Positions 6,956 through 11,624 of a stretch of DNA of 11,624 bases are shown piece by piece (position 1 is the first letter of the stretch; each line of letters starts with the position of its first letter). The stretch comes from Bacteroidota bacterium (GTDB lineage Bacteria; Bacteroidota; Bacteroidia; Bacteroidales; GCA-2748055): assembly GCA_024244665.1 (NCBI GenBank), contig JAAEOI010000162.1:1-11624 (forward strand). Reading direction: 5' to 3'. The translations under genes were made by a program, and so were the position numbers. The notes under the pieces were generated by a model, which had not been told where the DNA came from, made no database searches, and saw only the letters and a program-made list of their open reading frames with translations.

Positions 6956-8191
6956 TCAGTTACTAAATCCATCAATTAGGTCGTTCAATCTCCTTCTGTA
7001 GTAAGAGAAGTTCTCGAAATCAACTTCAGGGGGTATGAAATGATCACCAAAGGGGATATATCCTCCTGTTTTTATAACTTGCTCCACCGGTTTAAGAATC
7101 TCATCAATTCTCTTTCTACCCAGTTGAATCTCCGATTTTGGAATTCCCCCCAGGATTTGAAGATCGGGATATTGATTTCGTACCCTGACAATATCCATTC
7201 CGCAATGGGTTTCAAAAGGATACATTCCGGTAACACCGGCCTCCATAAATATGGGAATCAGGTCATTACAATCCCCGTCTGTATCCAGTAAGATGATCTT
7301 AACCCCCTTGCTTTTAATGAAATCGGCAATTCTTTTGATGTAGGGAGACATAAACTCCCGCACCATTTCCAGAGGTATCATAGATCCTTTCCCAAAGGAG
7401 ATATCCTCCCAGATCTGCCAGTGATCAATCTCCACCTCTGAGATCACCTTTTCAAATACAGCCAGCCAGATGGAAGTAAATGTCTCAAGAATATCATGGA
7501 TCAGGGCGGGTTCCATGCAGTACCAGATGAATAGGTTTTCGTAACCGATCAGGTGTGAGAGGGTCCCAAAAAAACCATGGGGATATCCGCCTATGGCCAG
7601 GGGATAGTCGCGGCTCTTGTATTCTTTTACCAGCTCCGGCCAGTTTTCCGGGAAACGATCCAACAGCTTGTCCGGGTTCAGCCGTTCTGCTTTTAGCTTT
7701 TCCCAGCTGGCCCGGTCCTTTATGGGCCATTCAAGGGAGGTTGGAATGGTGGCTTCTTCCTTAAGAAATACCCGTTTTACCCCATCCACATCGATATAGG
7801 TAAATCTATCCTGGTCCTCCTCCAGAACTTCCACATCAAACATTGGGCAGAAGTGCAGGTTAACATCCACCAATCTCTGGGTTTTATCCATCCCAAAATG
7901 ACGCTTTACATCGTGATCCAGGGGAAATCCCTGGGTGGGCCAATAGAGTCCCCCGGCCATCACTGCAATTCCATCGGGAAGTTTTTCTGTTCCACTACAA
8001 CTCCAGGCTGTATTGTATAACGAGGAGGTGGGGGTGGTGATCCGTTTATCCACAACGGGATACTGTACCCTGGGAAGGCCCTGCTCATACCACCTGTTTA
8101 ATGCTTTTCCCCAGTAGCCAAATTCCCACTTGAGGGACCGGACTTCGGGATCGAAATTCATGAGGGCCAGAAATTGTTCTCTTGCATTCAT
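6956..8191 (-). CDS. Uroporphyrinogen decarboxylase (URO-D)-like protein with altered metal-site residues
   Basis: A 411-residue cytoplasmic protein with no signal peptide. The C-terminal two thirds resemble the URO-D fold shared by HemE and the corrinoid methyltransferases MtaA/CmuA: GGYPHGFFGTLSHLIGYENL (201-220), WEDISFGKGSMIPLEMVREF (261-280), KIILLDTDGD (298-307), AGVTGMYPFE (318-327), LGGIPKSEI (347-355) and GGYIPFGDHFIPP (376-388). In MtaA-type enzymes zinc is held by a His-x-Cys pair and a later Cys. Here the corresponding places read DTDGD and GDHFIPP, so the classic zinc-thiol site is absent. Haem synthesis is unlikely because the N-terminal 150 residues differ from HemE. The ATG at 8191 begins MNAREQFLALMNF, the usual start for this group. 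It follows the large glycosidase-like gene by 30 bp and is probably co-transcribed, which suggests a sugar-linked or methyl-linked substrate. No corrinoid protein is in the window. Function unknown beyond the fold. Confidence 0.85.
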   Translation of the reverse strand: MNAREQFLALMNFDPEVRSLKWEFGYWGKALNRWYEQGLPRVQYPVVDKRITTPTSSLYNTAWSCSGTEKLPDGIAVMAGGLYWPTQGFPLDHDVKRHFGMDKTQRLVDVNLHFCPMFDVEVLEEDQDRFTYIDVDGVKRVFLKEEATIPTSLEWPIKDRASWEKLKAERLNPDKLLDRFPENWPELVKEYKSRDYPLAIGGYPHGFFGTLSHLIGYENLFIWYCMEPALIHDILETFTSIWLAVFEKVISEVEIDHWQIWEDISFGKGSMIPLEMVREFMSPYIKRIADFIKSKGVKIILLDTDGDCNDLIPIFMEAGVTGMYPFETHCGMDIVRVRNQYPDLQILGGIPKSEIQLGRKRIDEILKPVEQVIKTGGYIPFGDHFIPPEVDFENFSYYRRRLNDLIDGFSN

Positions 8192-8221
8192 CTCTATCCT
8201 GTTTTACCTTTTGTAGCCTTA

Positions 8222-11200
8222 TTAATAGGTGACTTTGATATCCGTTCTCTTTGATAATCCCTCACCTGCAAGCACCCATATCCAGTCAGAATCACCCGAT
8301 GCAATTTGTTCGAAGGCTCTCTTTTTTCCGTTTTTCCAGACCTGTACCTCATTTGATCCTGCAGGTAAGGGCCCCAGTCTTATCCTGGCATGATCTACAG
8401 GCTGAGCCGATACAAGGGAAAATAAGATCCTTTGCTTTTCTCTGTCAATCTCCATGTTCATATCTACTTCTTCAAGCACCAGGCTTCCTTTACTTTTAAA
8501 CCGTGTGGGCCAACTTTCAATTTTAAGCTGATCAATTTGACTGCTTAACCTGGGCATCAGAATCAGCTGATCGGGATCGATGTCATCGATTCCGATCATC
8601 ACGTGAAGGGTATGGACCACATCCACCATCTGATACAGGTTGCCCAGATCCCCCCATCTGCGCCAGGTTTTTCCATCTTCTGAAATGGTTGCTCCTTCCG
8701 GGACGCGGTAGGGATGATCAAGACGGGGAGTGAAGCAGAGACGAGCCATCCATTCGATTATGTGGTCGGCCTTGTCCATCTCATCAAGCAGGAGTCCTGT
8801 TTGGGCTATATAGCACTGGCCGTAACCCATCCCTGCCGAAGCTGCATATTCCGGGCGGCACCTGGTTAGTTGCATGTGGTAGGTGTTTCTGGTACGTTCT
8901 ACCCAATCTTCGGGGAGTTTCTTCATCACATTGTATCCATGGTAATCCATTCCTATACAAGCCGGTGCAAGGGTGGAGTTGATGTAGAGGAACATGCCGT
9001 TTTTTGCAGGATCCCATACCTCTCCCCAGGGTTCAATGTATGCCGGGTAGTACTCTTCCATGCCTGAGAAAAGTCGGTTTGCTTCTTCTTTCCATCGTTC
9101 AGATTTGTTGGGTCTGTCTGCAACATCTGCCATCTCGGCATAGGCAAGGAGCCCCAGGTAGCAGAGATAATCACAATACATACTCTGTTGCATCATTCCG
9201 CCTTCCGACTCATTGTATAGCAGACCATTTTCAGAAAACGACAATTGTGGATGATCCAGACACCAGGGAATATACTCAGCGGCTTCATCAAGGGCTTCCC
9301 ATCGCTGTTGCACCCATTCTCTTGTGCCTCCCTGTTTCAGCCAGGCACGGTAACGGGTCAGCATAAGGAAGCCGTGTCCGTCATTTTCCGGATTGCCGAA
9401 ATCTCTACTGGTATATTTCGTGCCCCATCCCAGGTGTCTCAACTTATCATAGTAAACGTGTGGGGTATTGGCAATAACAGAAGCATGACCCGGAACGGGC
9501 TCTTCTCCCAGCTGGATTTCGGGATACGATTCAGGATAGTACATCATCCATTTATCAAAGAACGCGATGCCTTTGTTGACTTTCTCTTCCATACCATAGT
9601 TGGAGAGCACAATCATGGAACGGTTTCGGGTATAGGCACAGTCATAAAATGCTCCTAAACCCTCATTCCAGCTGCCAAAGCTCTGATAGTTGTCAGCACC
9701 CTTTGTCGATTCATGCACCATTCCCTCCTCATCTATACTCCGGATAATCTGCATGGAGTTCTCATAGTATATATGGGTAAGCAGGGTGGCAATGTCCGAT
9801 CCTGAAAAGGATACATGTGGCCCGGGAAAGTTTTTCGAATCTATGTCCGGCTGGGTTTTGCTGATAACCAGCTCATTTATATCCTCTATGGAGGTGTAAA
9901 ATTTGTGACGTAAGCGGGATATGGCCTGCTGTCTGTCTGTGGGAAAGGGGTTTTCAGATCGGATAAGATGTCTGTCTATGTCCAGAAGTATGGTGCCGGA
10001 GACCGAATCGGTCCTTTTTTTGATCACAAATGGGCTGTTGTCCAGTTTATGCACATTCTCGGGATTCCCGAACGACAGGCCATTGATTCTGTAATAACCA
10101 ATTCGTTTGGGATTATCCTCCAATTCTATCCAACTTACAGGGCTGTCCCGCAAAGCGATTTTCAGGTAGTAGTCTTCCTTCTCCTGCCTGTATCCATCAA
10201 CACCATTGATTACACAGAGGGCATCACCAAGCATCTTATTCGCACCTGAATCGGAACGAAATGGTTCGGGGTGTCCCTTGTAACAATCGTACCACCAGGC
10301 GGTATATCCATAAACCAGAGGAATCACATCTGTTTGTCCGGATTGATAGGTGATACGCATCATTCCGGTGGTATCACCCAAAAAGAAGTTACGGTACCCA
10401 TCTCCGCCTCCCCATCCCGGGTTGGGCATGTCGATGGAATTGATGCATCCCGACACATAGAGATGGTCGGCTTTGATATCCAAATCCGCAAAGCGTTTTT
10501 TTTCGAATTTCCCGGCAGGTATTGCATATTCATCTTTTAGTACTCCCCAATCCGCCTCAAACTCCTTTAATTCTTCCGGTTCCCAAATCAAATCATCGTA
10601 AAATACAGTGCCATCAACTGCATGCCATTTCTCATCAATTAACTGATGATTTGCCTTATTAGCCCGGGGCAGCAGGATGGCAAAGATGGAATCGGGAGAG
10701 GGTGAGAATTTTGGTTCCAGTTCGATAACGACCTTATGAAAACCGCGTTCAGTATCCACGAGGAATTTTCCTTTTTCACTTTTCAATATCCTGCCATCCA
10801 TGCTTACTTTAACGATCTGATTTCCTGTTCCCTGCCACGAGAAATCGTACACGGCATCCCGCCAGCAAACATGATGAAGCGCTGTTATAGGTTGCGAATT
10901 CAGCGGATTGGGATTGGTAATAGAAACTCCCTTTCTGTCCTTTTGAATCCCATACACCCCACTGATCAGCATGTGGAAGTAATTGCCATTGTCCCAACTT
11001 CTTCCTGCACCTCCGGTCAGATAACCATATACTCCGGCTCCCTCCGGAAAGGGGACGCCCCCGGCATCTGCCATATGATTCATCAATAGCTTATAAATTT
11101 TGTCCCGGTTGATGTCATGTCCCTTTTTCCCCCTCAGGTAAATGTCCAGAAAAGCCAGCCAGGTTACACTGGAACACTCCATCACGCTTTCTTCATTTTT

Positions 11201-11624
11201 ACCTGCGGGAGCGCAGTACATGGGACCATACTCCAGCTTGTAGATGTCATCAAATGAGCCATCAAGTTTGGTGAAAATATCGTTTTCCTGTTTGGTGCTG
11301 GTCATGCCGCACCACATGGGCACCAGGTTGTTGTAGGGGATGAAATGATCTTCCACAACTTCCTCACCCGGGGTGATTTTCCTCATCTGCACATAATATC
11401 CTCCATGGCTGTCCTGTTTCCACAAACCACCCTCTTCGATGGGTTTGTTCATGGTCTCCTTAACCCTGTCGGCCAGTTTTACCAGGCGGTCCGAATAGGA
11501 CTCTTTTCCCAGTTCATTGGCCAGCCTTGCAACAGACCGGTAGGCGAGACTGGTTTTGGCACACATCAGGGGCTCCTCCGAATCCTCCTTGATCCACATA
11601 TAATCGTAACTGCCCTGAACGGCA
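8222..11624 (-). CDS. Very large glycosidase-like protein with two toroid-like regions (5' end outside window)
   Basis: One frame is open from the right edge to the stop at 8222, over 1,130 residues. The ATG at 11599 is not the start: upstream codons (AVQGSYDY) continue the protein. Numbering from that Met, residues 1-225 look like the end of an alpha/alpha toroid (SVTWLAFLDIYLRG at 144-157, GGAGRSWDNGNYFHMLISGV at 196-215), followed by a beta-rich cap (about 235-310). A second unit has a beta-rich N-terminal domain (about 325-580; GCINSIDMPNPGWGGGDGYR at 384-403). It is followed by a full helical toroid (about 600-1000) with SFGSWNEGLGAFYDCAYTRN (640-659), PENDGHGFLMLTRYRAW (737-753) and RRWGDLGNLYQMVD (980-993), then a C-terminal beta domain with RLGPLP and VQVWKNGKK. 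Toroid plus beta-cap is the build of GH78-, GH65- or GH94-like enzymes, but I recognise no family signature. Conserved-looking acids (Glu646, Asp740, Asp983) are candidate catalytic residues only. Any signal peptide lies off-window. The UroD-like gene follows after 30 bp. Confidence 0.75.
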   Translation of the reverse strand, partial: AVQGSYDYMWIKEDSEEPLMCAKTSLAYRSVARLANELGKESYSDRLVKLADRVKETMNKPIEEGGLWKQDSHGGYYVQMRKITPGEEVVEDHFIPYNNLVPMWCGMTSTKQENDIFTKLDGSFDDIYKLEYGPMYCAPAGKNEESVMECSSVTWLAFLDIYLRGKKGHDINRDKIYKLLMNHMADAGGVPFPEGAGVYGYLTGGAGRSWDNGNYFHMLISGVYGIQKDRKGVSITNPNPLNSQPITALHHVCWRDAVYDFSWQGTGNQIVKVSMDGRILKSEKGKFLVDTERGFHKVVIELEPKFSPSPDSIFAILLPRANKANHQLIDEKWHAVDGTVFYDDLIWEPEELKEFEADWGVLKDEYAIPAGKFEKKRFADLDIKADHLYVSGCINSIDMPNPGWGGGDGYRNFFLGDTTGMMRITYQSGQTDVIPLVYGYTAWWYDCYKGHPEPFRSDSGANKMLGDALCVINGVDGYRQEKEDYYLKIALRDSPVSWIELEDNPKRIGYYRINGLSFGNPENVHKLDNSPFVIKKRTDSVSGTILLDIDRHLIRSENPFPTDRQQAISRLRHKFYTSIEDINELVISKTQPDIDSKNFPGPHVSFSGSDIATLLTHIYYENSMQIIRSIDEEGMVHESTKGADNYQSFGSWNEGLGAFYDCAYTRNRSMIVLSNYGMEEKVNKGIAFFDKWMMYYPESYPEIQLGEEPVPGHASVIANTPHVYYDKLRHLGWGTKYTSRDFGNPENDGHGFLMLTRYRAWLKQGGTREWVQQRWEALDEAAEYIPWCLDHPQLSFSENGLLYNESEGGMMQQSMYCDYLCYLGLLAYAEMADVADRPNKSERWKEEANRLFSGMEEYYPAYIEPWGEVWDPAKNGMFLYINSTLAPACIGMDYHGYNVMKKLPEDWVERTRNTYHMQLTRCRPEYAASAGMGYGQCYIAQTGLLLDEMDKADHIIEWMARLCFTPRLDHPYRVPEGATISEDGKTWRRWGDLGNLYQMVDVVHTLHVMIGIDDIDPDQLILMPRLSSQIDQLKIESWPTRFKSKGSLVLEEVDMNMEIDREKQRILFSLVSAQPVDHARIRLGPLPAGSNEVQVWKNGKKRAFEQIASGDSDWIWVLAGEGLSKRTDIKVTY

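Noticed and set aside
9004..9658. Overlapping plus-strand frames of 120 and 137 residues opposite the large glycosidase-like gene
   Set aside because: Both are antisense to a continuous, domain-like reading frame and carry no recognisable features.

Overview
The window looks like chromosomal DNA of a marine- or gut-type Bacteroidota. I infer this from protein style, a lipoprotein signal with a TSC lipobox, a candidate promoter matching the Bacteroidota TAnnTTTG element, weak or absent Shine-Dalgarno sequences, and a gene set typical of glycan use. I cannot name the genus. No rRNA, tRNA, CRISPR array, SusC/SusD pair or phage gene is visible.

Layout, left to right. Positions 1-387 hold debris: an edge-cut N-terminal piece of an IS1634-type (IS4 superfamily) transposase on the minus strand, then a roughly 50-codon plus-strand scrap that reads like an internal piece of a glycoside hydrolase. 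At 378-1361 (minus) is a lipid-anchored YdjC/ChbG-family carbohydrate deacetylase with a good candidate promoter. Divergent from it is a two-gene plus-strand unit: 1467-3035, an unusual fusion of a DoxX membrane domain, a twin-arginine-like segment and a barrel-like C-terminal domain; and 3055-4434, an exported sulfatase of the formylglycine type. Convergent to the sulfatase is an AraC-family regulator (4557-5462, minus). A sugar-porter MFS transporter (5541-6941, plus) is transcribed divergently from the regulator. At the right, a minus-strand pair consists of a very large glycosidase-like protein with two toroid-like regions (8222 to beyond the right edge) followed 30 bp later by a uroporphyrinogen-decarboxylase-like protein (6956-8191) that lacks the usual His/Cys metal ligands.

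Taken together, the likely theme is breakdown of a decorated (sulfated, N-acetylated, perhaps methylated) glycan. The deacetylase and sulfatase would strip substituents outside the cytoplasm, the large glycosidase-like protein would cut glycosidic bonds, the MFS protein would import a released monosaccharide, and the AraC-type protein would sense sugar and control the transporter and perhaps its neighbours. The roles of the DoxX fusion and the UroD-like protein are unknown. They are the best candidates for undescribed biochemistry here. The substrate is an inference from context; nothing in the sequence identifies it.
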